Assembly (NCBI RefSeq): GCF_001879715.1
Contig: NZ_MNBW01000003.1
Location: forward strand, 1 to 64,000
DNA length: 64,000 bases
Source of the DNA: Nioella nitratireducens
GTDB taxonomy: Bacteria > Pseudomonadota > Alphaproteobacteria > Rhodobacterales > Rhodobacteraceae
Reading direction: 5' to 3'
Under the pieces are notes generated by a model that searched no databases, was not told the origin of the DNA, and saw only the letters and a list, made by a program, of their open reading frames with translations. The position numbers were made by a program, and so were the translations under genes. How positions within the stretch are numbered: position 1 is the first letter of the stretch; each line of letters begins with the position of its first letter. Of this stretch, positions 28,260-37,877 are shown piece by piece.

Positions 28260-28957
28260 TGCGCCAGCCTCCGTTCCACTTCCGCGCCTACGATCATCGC
28301 GCCGGCCCCCGCCAGCAAGATCCACAGGTTATGCGGCACCCATTGCAGCGAGACCGCCAGCACGATCGAGGCCAAGGCAGCCGCGATATGGGCAGGGGTG
28401 CGTAGCGCCGGGGCGAAGAACGAAATGAAGGCAATGGGCACTGCGAAATCGAGCGACAAGCCCGCCGGGATCGCATTGCCCAGAACCGCGCCGATCCATG
28501 TCACCACATACCACGGCAGGCAGATGACAGTGGCCGTCCCCATGTAATAGGCGACCTTCTGGGGCAATGGCTGGGACGGGTTGCGCTCGTATTCGAGATG
28601 CGACAGCGCATAGGTGGCATCGACATTGAAATAGGCGATGAAGATGCGTTGCCAGCTTGGCGCAGGCCCCAGATGGGGGGCGAGCGAGGCCGCATACATC
28701 GCCATGCGCAGGTTGACCGCAAGGGCCGAGGCCAGAACGATGATTGTCGGCGCCTGATCCTGCATCAGTTGCACTGCGGTGAACTGCGCCGCGCCCGCGA
28801 TGACCACGACCGAAAACCCCATTGTCTGCGCCAGGTCCAGCCCAGCATCCCGAGCGACCACGCCGAAGAGCATCCCGAAGGGCAACACGACCAAAAGGAA
28901 CGGGAGCGATTGTCTCAGACCGCGAAAATACGCGGCGCGGGGGGAAGAGCTGGACAT
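28256..28957 (-). CDS. azlC: AzlC family permease, exporter large subunit
   Basis: A 233-residue polytopic protein with the AzlC landmarks: LPFGMLFGVVARDAGLDL, GAAQFTAVQLM in the second helix, and NLRMAMYAASLAPHL. With AzlD it forms a two-component exporter. Substrate may be branched-chain amino acids, but the family is broad. No neighbouring Lrp-type regulator is visible to refine this. Confidence 0.9.
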   Translation of the reverse strand: MSSSSPRAAYFRGLRQSLPFLLVVLPFGMLFGVVARDAGLDLAQTMGFSVVVIAGAAQFTAVQLMQDQAPTIIVLASALAVNLRMAMYAASLAPHLGPAPSWQRIFIAYFNVDATYALSHLEYERNPSQPLPQKVAYYMGTATVICLPWYVVTWIGAVLGNAIPAGLSLDFAVPIAFISFFAPALRTPAHIAAALASIVLAVSLQWVPHNLWILLAGAGAMIVGAEVERRLAQ

Positions 28958-29066
28958 GAGGGGGCCTTGCGATAGAACCTGTCTACGCCCTTAGACCGCC
29001 CGACCGGGGGATGCAAATGACTGTTCTGGATGATGAACCATCACGATTGGTGATGGGGGGACTGCC

Positions 29067-29675
29067 ATGAAGCAGCCTCTTGGGCTCATTCTGGCGGGCG
29101 GTCGGGCGACCCGCATGGGCGGCGGCGACAAGGGGCGGCTGATGCTAGGGCAACGCACGTTGTTTGCGCGCGTGATCGAGCGGATCGGGCCGCAGGTGGC
29201 GGCGCTGGCGCTGAATGCAAACGGCGAGGTGGCGCGGTTCGCAGATCTGGGGCTGCCGGTCCTGCCCGATGGCCTTGCCGGGTTTCCGGGGCCGCTGGCA
29301 GGGGTGCTGGCGGGGTTGGATTGGGCTGCCGTTCAGGGGGCCTCACATATCGTGACGGTGGCCGCGGATACCCCGTTCTTTCCCGAAGACCTTGTGCCGC
29401 GCCTGTTGTTGGCGTCCGAGACAGAGGGCCAGCCGATCGCCCTGGCTGCAAGCGAGGCAGAGGGTCGTGCGCTGATGCAGCCCACCTTCGGCCTCTGGCC
29501 CGTGGCGCTGCGCCAAGACCTGCGGGCCAGCCTGGCACAGGGCGAGCGCAAGGTGCGCCGATGGGCCGGGGGGCATGGTGTTGCGCTGGCACCGTTCCCG
29601 GCGGGACGGGTCGACCCGTTCTTCAACATCAACACGCCCGAGGATCTGGCCCGGGCAGAGGCAATGCTGGGGTGA
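29067..29675 (+). CDS. mobA: Molybdenum cofactor guanylyltransferase
   Basis: This cytoplasmic enzyme attaches GMP to molybdopterin to form the MGD cofactor for DMSO reductase-family enzymes. The 202-residue protein starts LGLILAGGRATRMGGGDKG, the nucleotide-binding signature. AADTPFFPEDLV holds the metal-binding Asp, and FFNINTPEDLARAEAML is the conserved C-terminus. The gene stands alone; mobB or moeA is not adjacent. Confidence 0.93.
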   Translation: MKQPLGLILAGGRATRMGGGDKGRLMLGQRTLFARVIERIGPQVAALALNANGEVARFADLGLPVLPDGLAGFPGPLAGVLAGLDWAAVQGASHIVTVAADTPFFPEDLVPRLLLASETEGQPIALAASEAEGRALMQPTFGLWPVALRQDLRASLAQGERKVRRWAGGHGVALAPFPAGRVDPFFNINTPEDLARAEAMLG

Positions 29676-29821
29676 GCCGGTATCAACGGGACGGCGGCGA
29701 CACCCTGTCGGCATTGCATGGATGCCGCAGGCCAGTCCCCTGACCGGCTTCGTTTGACCTGTTGAACTTTGGCAAAAACGACCGTTTTCGTGACACTCCG
29801 AGCGGTGCACACAAGCCGATC

Positions 29822-30856
29822 CTAATCGAACATTCCCGTCACGCGGCCCATCAGCATAAAGGCGCGGGCGGTGCGAGTGTCGGACATCAGGGCGATTTCC
29901 TCGTCGGTGGCGTTCTGCTCGAACTCCACCAGCGTCTTGTCGAACTGCCGCAGGAAGTGGTGCACCGCGTCGCGGAAGACCGGGTCTTGCTTCATCCGAC
30001 CGGCCGACAGCGCCAGCGAGGATCGGTCGCGGATGCCACCGAGGGCCGCGACGGTCTTGCCCCGGTCGCCCTTGGCAAAACGCCGCCACAGCTCGGGCTT
30101 GGCGCGGTCCGGGCGCAGGTCGTCCATGTAGATGCCGTCCTGGCTGAGCAAGGTCAGCACATCCTGCGCCGACCGGATCAGTTTCTTGGTCGAGGGATCG
30201 TTCAAGGCCCGGCGCAGAGTGCGGAAGCCTTCCTTGTCGTGCTCGTTCTCGGGAAAATTCAGCGACTTGATGAAATCGGCGATCGAGATCGGATCGGACA
30301 GGTCGTCGGCGGGCGCGCCAAGGCCCAGAAGGCTGGGTTGCGGCGGCTCTTCGGTGGCGGTTGCGGCCTGTTTGACCACGGCGGCGCGGTCTTCGGCACT
30401 CTCGGACGGGCGGCGCAGGCTGGTGAAGGTCGCCAGCGCCGTCTGGGTGGAACGCTGCGCCTCTGCCAACTCGTTCAGACGTGCGGCCACGGCGGGTTTC
30501 ATTTCCACCGCGCTACGCTGCTGCTGCACGACATAGGCCGCGCGCATCGCGTCAATCGCGCTTTGCAGGCGGGCCGATTCCTCGCGCATGATCCGGGCGG
30601 TCTTGGCCGCCGAGGCCGCGACCCAAATGAGCGCGATCGGCATGAAGGTCGCCAGCATCAGCATGGTGACCTGCAAGGTCGCGCTGTCGCCCATGTCGGC
30701 GGCCAGATCGGTGCCGAAAAAGACCCAGCCGACAATCGCCAGCCAGCCCGCCGTCAGCACCAGCGCCACGATTTCCACCGCAGTGATCCGGGGGGTGCCC
30801 TGTTCCTGTGAATAAATGCCAAGCTCTAACGAGCCGGGGTGCTTGTCGTCTGCCAT
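29822..30856 (-). CDS. Conserved two-helix membrane protein downstream of greA
   Basis: A 344-residue protein with two transmembrane segments near the N-terminus (about 25-45 and 62-82). A long helical cytoplasmic region follows, containing IMREESARLQSAIDAMRAAY and KPAVAARLNELAEAQRS, likely coiled coil. The C-terminal half (about 190-340) is soluble and mostly helical. The family is not one I can name. It lies 36 bp after greA on the same strand. The start 30856 has a Shine-Dalgarno-like stretch; an in-frame codon lies three residues upstream. Confidence 0.65.
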   Translation of the reverse strand: MADDKHPGSLELGIYSQEQGTPRITAVEIVALVLTAGWLAIVGWVFFGTDLAADMGDSATLQVTMLMLATFMPIALIWVAASAAKTARIMREESARLQSAIDAMRAAYVVQQQRSAVEMKPAVAARLNELAEAQRSTQTALATFTSLRRPSESAEDRAAVVKQAATATEEPPQPSLLGLGAPADDLSDPISIADFIKSLNFPENEHDKEGFRTLRRALNDPSTKKLIRSAQDVLTLLSQDGIYMDDLRPDRAKPELWRRFAKGDRGKTVAALGGIRDRSSLALSAGRMKQDPVFRDAVHHFLRQFDKTLVEFEQNATDEEIALMSDTRTARAFMLMGRVTGMFD

Positions 30857-30892
30857 AACCACCAAGTTCCGCGTGCAGGCAGACCCACTATA

Positions 30893-31363
30893 CTAGATGT
30901 AGGAGACCTTGACGATCTCATAATCCTTGCTGCCCCCGGGTGTCTTCACATCGACACTGTCACCTTCCTCTTTCCCGATCAAGGCGCGGGCGAGGGGCGA
31001 GTTGATGTTGAGCAGGCCTTTTTCGATGTTGGCTTCGGCTTCGCCAACGATCTGATAGGTCTTCTCTTCCTCGGTGTCTTCATCGACCAGGTCCACGGTC
31101 GCGCCGAACTTGATCGAGCCGGACAGGGTCTTGGGGTCGATCACCTGCGCAAGGCTGATCAGTCCCTCAAGCTCCTTGATGCGGCCCTCGATGAACGACT
31201 GTTTTTCGCGGGCCGAATGATATTCGGCATTTTCCGACAGGTCTCCATGCTCGCGCGCCTCTGCAATGGCGGCGATGATGGCCGGACGCTCGACCGATTT
31301 GAGATGCTTCAGTTCCGCGTCGAGGGCTGCATAGCCCTTGGGTGTCATGGGGATCTTGTCCAT
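30893..31363 (-). CDS. greA: Transcription elongation factor GreA
   Basis: GreA rescues backtracked RNA polymerase by stimulating transcript cleavage. The 156 residues show the coiled-coil domain with the acidic tip [21 protein letters not shown] (residues about 36-56), where Asp and Glu reach the polymerase active site. The C-terminal FKBP-like domain includes [17 protein letters not shown]. Length and motifs are standard. Confidence 0.97.
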   Translation of the reverse strand: MDKIPMTPKGYAALDAELKHLKSVERPAIIAAIAEAREHGDLSENAEYHSAREKQSFIEGRIKELEGLISLAQVIDPKTLSGSIKFGATVDLVDEDTEEEKTYQIVGEAEANIEKGLLNINSPLARALIGKEEGDSVDVKTPGGSKDYEIVKVSYI

Positions 31364-31476
31364 CGAAAATACGCTCTTTGTCCCTGTTTTGTCCGGCGTG
31401 CTAGGGCCTGACGATATGGGGCCTCTGCCCGCAGTTCAACGGGAAAGGCTGGAAAATGTGCGGCGGGGTGGCTGAT

Positions 31477-31632
31477 CTAGAGGCTTCCGGAAACGCCCAT
31501 CTCGACCGTCCCGGAAATGGAAACGCCCGTGGTGGCCGGGGCGGGGCGGCGTTCCGGGTGGGTCGGCGCGCCATCGACGCCACAGGCCGACAGAAGTGCA
31601 ATGGCCGCAAGGCCAGTGATAAGGCGGATCAT
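31477..31632 (-). CDS. Small outer-membrane-type lipoprotein (LptM/YifL-like)
   Basis: A 51-residue protein whose ATG overlaps the argH stop (ATGA). The N-terminus has a short hydrophobic signal and the lipobox LLSAC near residue 17, so it should be lipidated after cleavage before Cys17. The rest is Pro/Ala-rich with no fold. Small lipoproteins of this kind occur between argH and lysA in many proteobacteria and are annotated LptM/YifL-like. Here lysA is elsewhere (46017), so the usual neighbour is missing. Confidence 0.7.
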   Translation of the reverse strand: MIRLITGLAAIALLSACGVDGAPTHPERRPAPATTGVSISGTVEMGVSGSL

Positions 31633-33020
31633 GCGAGGGCGTCCTTCCAGCGTCTGACTTGCGTGAGCACCTTTTCGGGTGCCGTCCCACCATAGGACAT
31701 TCTGGAGGCAACGGAATTGTGCACGCCCAGAACGTCGAACACATCGGCGGTGATCTGCGCATTGACCGAGTGCATGTCGTCAAGGCTGAGGTCGGGCAGG
31801 TCGCATCCCTTGTCCTCGGCCAGTTTGACCAGCGCGCCGGTGACGTGGTGGGCATCGCGGAACGGCATGTCGAGCACCCGCACCAGCCAGTCGGCAAGGT
31901 CGGTCGCGGTCGAAAAGCCGCTGCCCGCCGCCGCTTCGAGGTTGTCGCGGTTCGCGGTCATGTCGCGCACCATACCCTCCATCGCGGCAAGCGCGAGGGC
32001 AAGGTTGTCAGCCGCGTCAAAGACCTGTTCCTTGTCTTCCTGCATGTCCTTGGAATAGGCCAGTGGCAGCCCCTTCATGACGGTCAGCAGGGCGACATTG
32101 GCCCCGAGGATGCGCCCGATCTTGGCGCGGATCAGTTCCGCCGCGTCGGGGTTCTTCTTCTGCGGCATGATCGACGAGCCGGTCGAGAACCGGTCGCTGA
32201 GGGTCACGAAGCGGAACTGCGCCGAGGACCAGATCACCAGCTCTTCCGCCATGCGGCTGAGGTGCATCGCGCAGATGGTCGCCGCTGCGAGAAATTCCAA
32301 CGCAAAATCGCGGTCGGACACGGCATCGAGGCTGTTGGCCGAGGGCCGGTCAAACCCGAGCGCCTCTGCGGTCGCGTGCCGGTCGATGGCGAACGATGTG
32401 CCGGCAAGGGCCGCCGCCCCGAGCGGACATTCGTTCATCCGCTTGCGCGCGTCCTGAAAACGCGACCGGTCGCGGGCGAACATCTCGACATAGGCCATCA
32501 TGTGATGGCCCCACGTCACCGGCTGCGCGGTTTGCAGGTGGGTAAAGCCCGGCATCACCCAATCCGCCCCGGCCTCGGCCTGCGCCAGCAGCGCCTGCAT
32601 CAGGGCAGTAAGGCCCGATATCGTGGCATCCATCTGCTCGCGGACCCAGAGTTTGAAATCCGTGGCCACCTGGTCGTTGCGGCTGCGCGCGGTGTGCAAG
32701 CGACCGGCGGCCTCGCCGACGATGTCCTTCAGCCGGGCCTCCACATTCATGTGGATGTCTTCCAGCGCGGTGGAAAACTCAAATGTTCCACCCTCGATTT
32801 CTGACAAGACCGTGAGCAGGCCTTCCCGGATCGCCTCGGCATCCTTATCAGTCAAGATACCTTGTGCCGCCAGCATGGCCGCATGTGCGCGAGAGCCGTC
32901 GATATCCTGCTTCGCCAGGCGTTTGTCGAACCCGATCGAGGCGTTGATCGCCTCCATGATCGCGTCAGGCCCTGCGGCGAAACGGCCGCCCCACATTGCG
33001 TTCGAGCTTTTGGTAGACAT
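31629..33020 (-). CDS. argH: Argininosuccinate lyase
   Basis: The last step of arginine synthesis: argininosuccinate to arginine and fumarate. The 463-residue protein starts with [13 protein letters not shown] and has the [16 protein letters not shown] motif. [13 protein letters not shown] holds the general acid-base region, and [18 protein letters not shown] is the fumarase/ASL superfamily signature with the catalytic serine. A small lipoprotein gene follows with overlapping stop-start. tlpA is divergent, 29 bp away. Confidence 0.97.
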   Translation of the reverse strand: MSTKSSNAMWGGRFAAGPDAIMEAINASIGFDKRLAKQDIDGSRAHAAMLAAQGILTDKDAEAIREGLLTVLSEIEGGTFEFSTALEDIHMNVEARLKDIVGEAAGRLHTARSRNDQVATDFKLWVREQMDATISGLTALMQALLAQAEAGADWVMPGFTHLQTAQPVTWGHHMMAYVEMFARDRSRFQDARKRMNECPLGAAALAGTSFAIDRHATAEALGFDRPSANSLDAVSDRDFALEFLAAATICAMHLSRMAEELVIWSSAQFRFVTLSDRFSTGSSIMPQKKNPDAAELIRAKIGRILGANVALLTVMKGLPLAYSKDMQEDKEQVFDAADNLALALAAMEGMVRDMTANRDNLEAAAGSGFSTATDLADWLVRVLDMPFRDAHHVTGALVKLAEDKGCDLPDLSLDDMHSVNAQITADVFDVLGVHNSVASRMSYGGTAPEKVLTQVRRWKDALA

Positions 33021-33049
33021 GTCTTAACAGTAACCCCGGAGGAAAAAGA

Positions 33050-33607
33050 ATGGTCCGTCATCTGCGACTCGTCCCGCTTTATATGGCCTTGTGCCTCGGT
33101 GCAAATACCGTTGCCGCGCAAGACATGCAGGACTTGCTGGCCGGGGACATGCGGGCCATGGCCCTGCACGAGGCCCCGCAGGATGTCACCGACGTTTCTT
33201 TCACAGATGCGGACGGCACCGAGATGACCTTGCAGGATTTCGCGGGCGAATATGTCGTGCTGAACTTCTGGGCGACATGGTGCGCCCCCTGCCGCGAGGA
33301 AATGCCATCGCTCAACACCCTGCAACAGGAACTGGGCGGCGACAATTTCCGCGTTGTCACCATCGCGTCGGGGCGCAACCCGATCCCGGCGATCAACCGT
33401 TTCTTCGAAGAGGTGGGGGTTTCAGACCTGCCGGTCTACCTTGACCCCCGGCAGGGCATGACCCGCGCCATGGGGGTTTTCGGCTTGCCGACCACGGTGG
33501 TACTGAATCCCGACGGGCAAGAGATCGGCCGCCTGCGCGGCGATGCCGATTGGGGCGGAGAGGACGCGCTGGCGCTGATGACCGCGCTTATGAGCGATGC
33601 AGGCTGA
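33050..33607 (+). CDS. Thioredoxin-like periplasmic disulfide reductase (TlpA family)
   Basis: A 185-residue protein with a signal peptide (about 1-23, cleaved near VAA-QD) and a thioredoxin fold. The active site is WCAPC (Cys78 and Cys81), in NFWATWCAPCREEMPSL; FGLPTTVVLNPDG contains the cis-Pro. TlpA-type proteins reduce periplasmic cysteines, for example in cytochrome c or oxidase assembly. Divergent tlpA/argH is a common arrangement in this order. Confidence 0.9.
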   Translation: MVRHLRLVPLYMALCLGANTVAAQDMQDLLAGDMRAMALHEAPQDVTDVSFTDADGTEMTLQDFAGEYVVLNFWATWCAPCREEMPSLNTLQQELGGDNFRVVTIASGRNPIPAINRFFEEVGVSDLPVYLDPRQGMTRAMGVFGLPTTVVLNPDGQEIGRLRGDADWGGEDALALMTALMSDAG

Positions 33608-33612
33608 CCGTC

Positions 33613-34185
33613 CTAGGCCAGTGCCGCCACCTTGGCATGACAGGGGCAGGTGGTGATGTGGTCGTTGACCATGCCCACGGCCTGCATGAAGGCATAGGCG
33701 ATGGTCGGCCCGCAGAACTTGAACCCGGCGGCCTTCAGATCTTTTGAAATCCGGTTGGACAAGGGCGTGTGTGCGGGAACTTCGGCCATGTGCGACCAGG
33801 CATTCTGGATCGGGCGCCCATCCACGTAGTCCCACAGGAACCGGTCAAAGCCTTGGTGTGCCTCGATCCGCTGCCACGCCTGGGCATTGCTGATCGTGGC
33901 CGCGATCTTGCCGCGATGGCGGATGATGCCGGGGTTTTGCAGCAGGCGGTCGATATCGGGCTCGCCCCAACCCGCGATGACGTGGGGGTCGAACCCGGCG
34001 AAGGCGTCGCGGAAACTGTCCCGTTTGCGCAGGATGGTGATCCACGACAGTCCGGCCTGAAACCCGTCGAGAATCAGTTTCTCGAACAGCGCCCGACTAT
34101 CCCATTCCGGCACGCCCCATTCGGTGTCGTGATAGGCCAGATAAAGCGGATCGTCGCCCGGCCAGCTACAGCGTCCGTCTGTCAT
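33613..34185 (-). CDS. tag: DNA-3-methyladenine glycosylase I
   Basis: This base-excision repair enzyme removes 3-methyladenine. The 190-residue protein starts MTDGRCSWPGDDPLYLAYHDTEWG with the zinc ligands Cys6 and His19. It continues LILDGFQAGLSWITILRKR with the helix-hairpin region, and NPGIIRHRGKI. The second zinc-ligand pair is in DHITTCPCH near the C-terminus. Start 34185 follows the family; a longer in-frame start exists. It is convergent with tlpA. Confidence 0.94.
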   Translation of the reverse strand: MTDGRCSWPGDDPLYLAYHDTEWGVPEWDSRALFEKLILDGFQAGLSWITILRKRDSFRDAFAGFDPHVIAGWGEPDIDRLLQNPGIIRHRGKIAATISNAQAWQRIEAHQGFDRFLWDYVDGRPIQNAWSHMAEVPAHTPLSNRISKDLKAAGFKFCGPTIAYAFMQAVGMVNDHITTCPCHAKVAALA

Positions 34186-34313
34186 CCTCTTGGTCCTCCT
34201 GCCAAATCGCCGCTGCGCGGGTGGTTTGCTCAAATTAGAACAAAAAGCGAAGGTTCACCATTGCTTAAGACCCTCGGCTGCATCTTGGCGCCGTCTGCAA
34301 ACAGGAGGCTGCC

Positions 34314-35153
34314 ATGCGGGGGCGCAAGCGTCGAAATCTGGTCGAGCCGGGGGAGGCCAGCCCCTTGGATGCGGCCATCGCGCAACGGGACCGGGGCACC
34401 ATGTCGATGGTGCGGGATGCGTTGGAACGGGGCGATACCGTTCTTGCCTTTCAACCTGTGGTGCAGGCGTCCAACCCGGACAGGACCGTCTTTTACGAGG
34501 GGCTCATTCGTGTGCTGGATGAAACTGGCCGGGTGATCCCGGCGAAGGAGTTCATGGGCGCGGTGGAAACGCAGGAACTGGGCCGGGAAATAGACTGCGC
34601 CGCGCTGCGGGCCGGGCTGCGGGCGCTGCGCCAAACGCCATCGTTGCGCCTGTCGATCAACATGTCGGCCCGCTCGATCGGCTATCCGAAGTGGAAACAG
34701 GTGCTCAACCGGGGGCTGTCCGTCGACCCGAATGTGGCGGAACGGCTGATCCTTGAAATCACCGAAAAATCCGCGATGCAGATGCCGGAATTGGTGACCA
34801 CCTTCATGACCGAGCTTCAGGACAAGGGCATTGCCTTCGCGCTCGACGATTTCGGGGCCGGGCACACCGCCTTTCGCTATCTCAAGGAGTTCTATTTCGA
34901 CATCGTCAAGATCGACGGGCAGTTTATCCGCAAGGTCCATAGCGACCCGAACAATCAGGTGCTGATGCAGGCGCTGATATCCGTCTCCGAACATCTCGAC
35001 ATGTTCACCGTGGCCGAAGCCGTCGAAACCGGGCAAGAAGCCGGCTGGCTTGCCGCCGCCGGGGTCGATTGCTTGCAGGGGTATTTCTTCGGCGCCCCCA
35101 GCCTGACACCGCCGTGGCTGGTCGAGGCGGGCAGAGCCGCCACTGGCGGATAG
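34314..35153 (+). CDS. EAL-domain cyclic-di-GMP phosphodiesterase, EGL variant
   Basis: A 279-residue stand-alone EAL protein without sensor domain or membrane helix. Expected catalytic residues are present: Glu62 in YEGL (the EAL signature reads EGL here), Asn in SINMSAR, Glu in EITEKSA, the Asp pair in ALDDFGAGHT, Lys in VKIDGQF, Glu in AEAVET and Gln in QGYFFGAP. The glycine change in the signature is tolerated in some active EAL enzymes, so activity is plausible. No GGDEF partner is adjacent. AGGAGG lies just before ATG. Confidence 0.88.
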   Translation: MRGRKRRNLVEPGEASPLDAAIAQRDRGTMSMVRDALERGDTVLAFQPVVQASNPDRTVFYEGLIRVLDETGRVIPAKEFMGAVETQELGREIDCAALRAGLRALRQTPSLRLSINMSARSIGYPKWKQVLNRGLSVDPNVAERLILEITEKSAMQMPELVTTFMTELQDKGIAFALDDFGAGHTAFRYLKEFYFDIVKIDGQFIRKVHSDPNNQVLMQALISVSEHLDMFTVAEAVETGQEAGWLAAAGVDCLQGYFFGAPSLTPPWLVEAGRAATGG

Positions 35154-35161
35154 GTCACACT

Positions 35162-35187
35162 CTGCGGTTGCACTGCAGTGCAGCATG
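35162..35187 (+). promoter_or_regulatory. TGC-rich palindrome upstream of phaA
   Basis: A perfect 14-bp palindrome TGCACTGCAGTGCA (35169-35182) is embedded in more TGC/GCA words, about 130 bp before phaA. TGC-rich sequences are reported binding sites of PhaR, the PHB-responsive repressor, in Paracoccus. The regulator gene is not in this window, so the assignment is by resemblance. Confidence 0.5.
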
Positions 35188-35310
35188 AGACACCGTGTCA
35201 GTTGTGAGGATGCGCCTCGGGCCTTATGACCCTGCGTAACCGTAGCCTTTCCGCCAGACCGGGCGGGGCCTTCCCGCCGGTCGACCCGAACAAACCGAAA
35301 GGGATCTGAC

Positions 35311-36486
35311 ATGACCAATGTCGTCATCGCCTCTGCCGCGCGTACCGCCGTCGGAAGCTTCCTCGGCTCTTACGCCAACACACCTGCCCACGATCTCGGC
35401 TCTATCGTCCTGAACGCTCTGGTCGAGCGGGCCGGCGTCGACAAGGCAGACATCTCCGAAACCATCCTTGGCCAGGTGCTGACCGCCGCCCAGGGCCAGA
35501 ACCCGGCCCGCCAGGCGCATATCAATGCGGGTTTCCCGCAGGAAAGCGCCGCGTGGAGCATCAACCAGGTGTGCGGCTCGGGCTTGCGGGCGGTCGCGCT
35601 CGGCGCGCAGCACATCATGTTGGGCGATGCCTCGATCATCGCCGCCGGTGGTCAGGAAAACATGTCCATGTCCCCCCATGCCGCCATGCTGCGGCAGGGC
35701 CAGAAAATGGGCGACATGAAATACATCGACACGATGATCCGCGACGGCCTGTGGGATGCTTTCAACGGCTACCACATGGGCCAGACTGCCGAGAACGTGG
35801 CCGAGCAGTGGCAGATCAGCCGCGACATGCAGGACGAATTCGCCGTCGCTTCGCAAAACAAGGCTGAGGCTGCGCAGAAGGCCGGCAAGTTCGCCGATGA
35901 AATCACTCCGGTGACGATCAAGAGCCGCAAGGGCGATGTCGTCGTCGAAAACGATGAATACATCCGCCACGGCGCCACCATGGACGCCATGCAAAAGCTG
36001 CGCCCGGCCTTCACCAAGGATGGCACCGTGACCGCCGCCAACGCCAGCGGCCTGAACGACGGCGCGGCGGGCGTGCTGCTGATGTCGGCAGATGAGGCCG
36101 AAAAGCGCGGGATCGAGCCGCTTGCGCGTATCGCCTCTTACGCGACAGCCGGTCTCGACCCGTCGATCATGGGCGTCGGCCCGATCTACGCAAGCCGCAA
36201 GGCGCTGGACAAGGCGGGCTGGAAAGTCGAGGATCTCGACCTCGTGGAAGCCAACGAAGCCTTTGCCGCGCAGGCCTGCGCCGTGAACAAGGACATGGGC
36301 TGGGACCCGGCGATCGTGAACGTGAACGGCGGCGCCATCGCCATCGGCCACCCGATCGGCGCCTCGGGTGCCCGCGTTCTGAACACCCTGCTCTTCGAAA
36401 TGCAGCGCCGCGGGGCCAAGAAAGGCCTTGCCACGCTCTGCATCGGCGGTGGCATGGGGGTCGCGCTTTGCGTTGAACGCCCGTAA
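35311..36486 (+). CDS. phaA: Acetyl-CoA C-acetyltransferase (beta-ketothiolase)
   Basis: It condenses two acetyl-CoA to acetoacetyl-CoA, the first step of PHB synthesis and the entry to the ethylmalonyl-CoA pathway. The 391 residues contain the nucleophilic Cys88 in [11 protein letters not shown], the conserved [29 protein letters not shown] with the catalytic His, and CIGGGMG with the second Cys. Followed by a strong terminator, so phaB is likely transcribed mainly from its own promoter. Confidence 0.94.
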   Translation: MTNVVIASAARTAVGSFLGSYANTPAHDLGSIVLNALVERAGVDKADISETILGQVLTAAQGQNPARQAHINAGFPQESAAWSINQVCGSGLRAVALGAQHIMLGDASIIAAGGQENMSMSPHAAMLRQGQKMGDMKYIDTMIRDGLWDAFNGYHMGQTAENVAEQWQISRDMQDEFAVASQNKAEAAQKAGKFADEITPVTIKSRKGDVVVENDEYIRHGATMDAMQKLRPAFTKDGTVTAANASGLNDGAAGVLLMSADEAEKRGIEPLARIASYATAGLDPSIMGVGPIYASRKALDKAGWKVEDLDLVEANEAFAAQACAVNKDMGWDPAIVNVNGGAIAIGHPIGASGARVLNTLLFEMQRRGAKKGLATLCIGGGMGVALCVERP

Positions 36487-36513
36487 GCGCCCTTCGCCAG
36501 TGAACGGCATAGG

Positions 36514-36544
36514 AAGGGCGCCCGCCGTGGCGCCCTTTTTTCTT
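36514..36544 (+). terminator. Terminator after phaA
   Basis: Stem AAGGGCGCC/GGCGCCCTT with a six-base loop, then a run of T residues. Confidence 0.9.
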
Positions 36545-36567
36545 TTAATTCATCCCGAAAGTGAAAA

Positions 36568-36594
36568 TGCTTGAGTAACAATGTTGCTCAAGCA
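36568..36594 (+). promoter_or_regulatory. Inverted repeat upstream of phaB
   Basis: TGCTTGAG (36568-36575) and CTCAAGCA (36587-36594) form an 8-bp inverted repeat with an 11-base spacer, followed by another GCA word. It lies about 55-80 bp before the phaB start in an AT-richer stretch. Like the phaA site it is rich in TGC/GCA words and may be a regulator site for phaB. Confidence 0.45.
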
Positions 36595-36648
36595 GCACCG
36601 AAAGGATAACAGAGTTACCAATCCATTCTGCCAAAACGGAGGAGTCCC

Positions 36649-37371
36649 ATGGCAAGAGTTGCACTCGTTACCGGCGGTTCGCGCGGTATCGGCGAAGCCA
36701 TTTCCAAAGCCCTGAAAGCCGAAGGCTACGAGGTCGCCGCGACCTATGCAGGCAATGACGAAAAGGCCGCCGCCTTTTCCGAAGCCACCGGCATCAAGAC
36801 CTACAAGTGGAACGTGGCCGATTACGAGGCCTCCAAGGCCGGTATCGCGCAGGTCGAGGCCGACCTTGGCCCCATCGACGTGGTTGTCGCTAATGCTGGC
36901 ATCACCCGTGACGCGCCGTTCCACAAGATGACGCCCGAGCAGTGGAAAGAGGTGATCGACACCAACCTGACCGGCGTCTTCAACACCGTGCACCCGGTCT
37001 GGCCCGGCATGCGCGAGCGCAAGTTTGGCCGTGTCATCGTGATTTCCTCGATCAACGGCCAGAAAGGCCAGTTCGCGCAGGTGAACTACGCCGCGACCAA
37101 GGCCGGGGATCTGGGCATCGTCAAGTCGCTGGCACAAGAGGGCGCGCGCGCGGGCATCACCGCCAACGCCATCTGCCCCGGCTACATCGCCACAGAAATG
37201 GTCATGGCCGTGCCGGAAAAGGTGCGCGAAGCCATCATCGGCCAGATTCCGGCGGGCCGTCTTGGCGAACCGGAAGAAATCGCGCGTTGTGTGGCCTTCC
37301 TCGCCTCTGACGACGCGGGCTTTATCAACGGGTCGACCATTTCGGCCAACGGTGCCCAGTTCTTCGTCTGA
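36649..37371 (+). CDS. phaB: Acetoacetyl-CoA reductase
   Basis: An NADPH-dependent SDR that reduces acetoacetyl-CoA to (R)-3-hydroxybutyryl-CoA. The 240-residue protein begins MARVALVTGGSRGIGEAI (cofactor motif TGGSRGIG). VVVANAGITRDAPFHKM and the catalytic Tyr-x3-Lys in NYAATKAG follow, and GQKGQFAQVNY is the substrate-side sequence typical of PhaB. It is followed by its own terminator. Together with phaA it feeds PHB synthesis and crotonyl-CoA for the ethylmalonyl-CoA pathway; phaC is not here. Confidence 0.95.
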   Translation: MARVALVTGGSRGIGEAISKALKAEGYEVAATYAGNDEKAAAFSEATGIKTYKWNVADYEASKAGIAQVEADLGPIDVVVANAGITRDAPFHKMTPEQWKEVIDTNLTGVFNTVHPVWPGMRERKFGRVIVISSINGQKGQFAQVNYAATKAGDLGIVKSLAQEGARAGITANAICPGYIATEMVMAVPEKVREAIIGQIPAGRLGEPEEIARCVAFLASDDAGFINGSTISANGAQFFV

Positions 37372-37392
37372 TCCAGTCAGACAGTGCATCAC

Positions 37393-37423
37393 AGGCCTCC
37401 GCCATATCGGCGGGGGCCTTTTT
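37393..37423 (+). terminator. Terminator after phaB
   Basis: AGGCC-T-CCGCC pairs with GGCGG-G-GGCCT across a short loop and is followed by a T-run. Confidence 0.85.
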
Positions 37424-37598
37424 CAGTGCTCCGCAGGGGCGGGCCCGTCATGGGGGCGCAAGCGGAAAGTCGCGGTCTTGGCGATGGATTTGGGGAAGAA
37501 CAGATACCCATCCGATCAAAACTACCGGTGGTGCGTCTGTTTGCGCGCTGCACATGGGCGCCAAAACGCCCATGTGGCTTGATGAAAAATGACTTTGA

Positions 37599-37763
37599 TC
37601 AGGCGTCGAGGCGCGCGATCTCTTCCTTGATAAGGAGTTTCTGTTTTTTCAGTTCCCGGATCGTCACGTCGCTGGTGCCGGGACTGCGTTGAACTTCTTC
37701 AACTTTTCGCGAGAGGGTCTCGTGCTTTCTCTTAAGCTCCTCAAGGTGAGCGCCTACTGACAT
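37599..37763 (-). CDS. YdcH/DUF465 family small coiled-coil protein
   Basis: A 54-residue, highly charged helical protein: it begins MSVGAHLEELKRKHETLSRK, and ends IRELKKQKLLIKEEIARLDA. This is the YdcH/DUF465 pattern (LKKxKLxLKDEI-type ending). The ATG is preceded by AGAGAGGAGGATT, an excellent ribosome-binding site. Function unknown; family members are widespread in proteobacteria, often as several paralogues. Confidence 0.88.
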   Translation of the reverse strand: MSVGAHLEELKRKHETLSRKVEEVQRSPGTSDVTIRELKKQKLLIKEEIARLDA

Positions 37764-37877
37764 TCAAATCCTCCTCTCTCTGCTATGTGACATCGTGATG
37801 ACAATCGAAGCACAGCTTGCGATTCTTGTCACCTGTAACCTATCTGAAATTGTCGGAATGACGCAGAGGCCCGCCGA

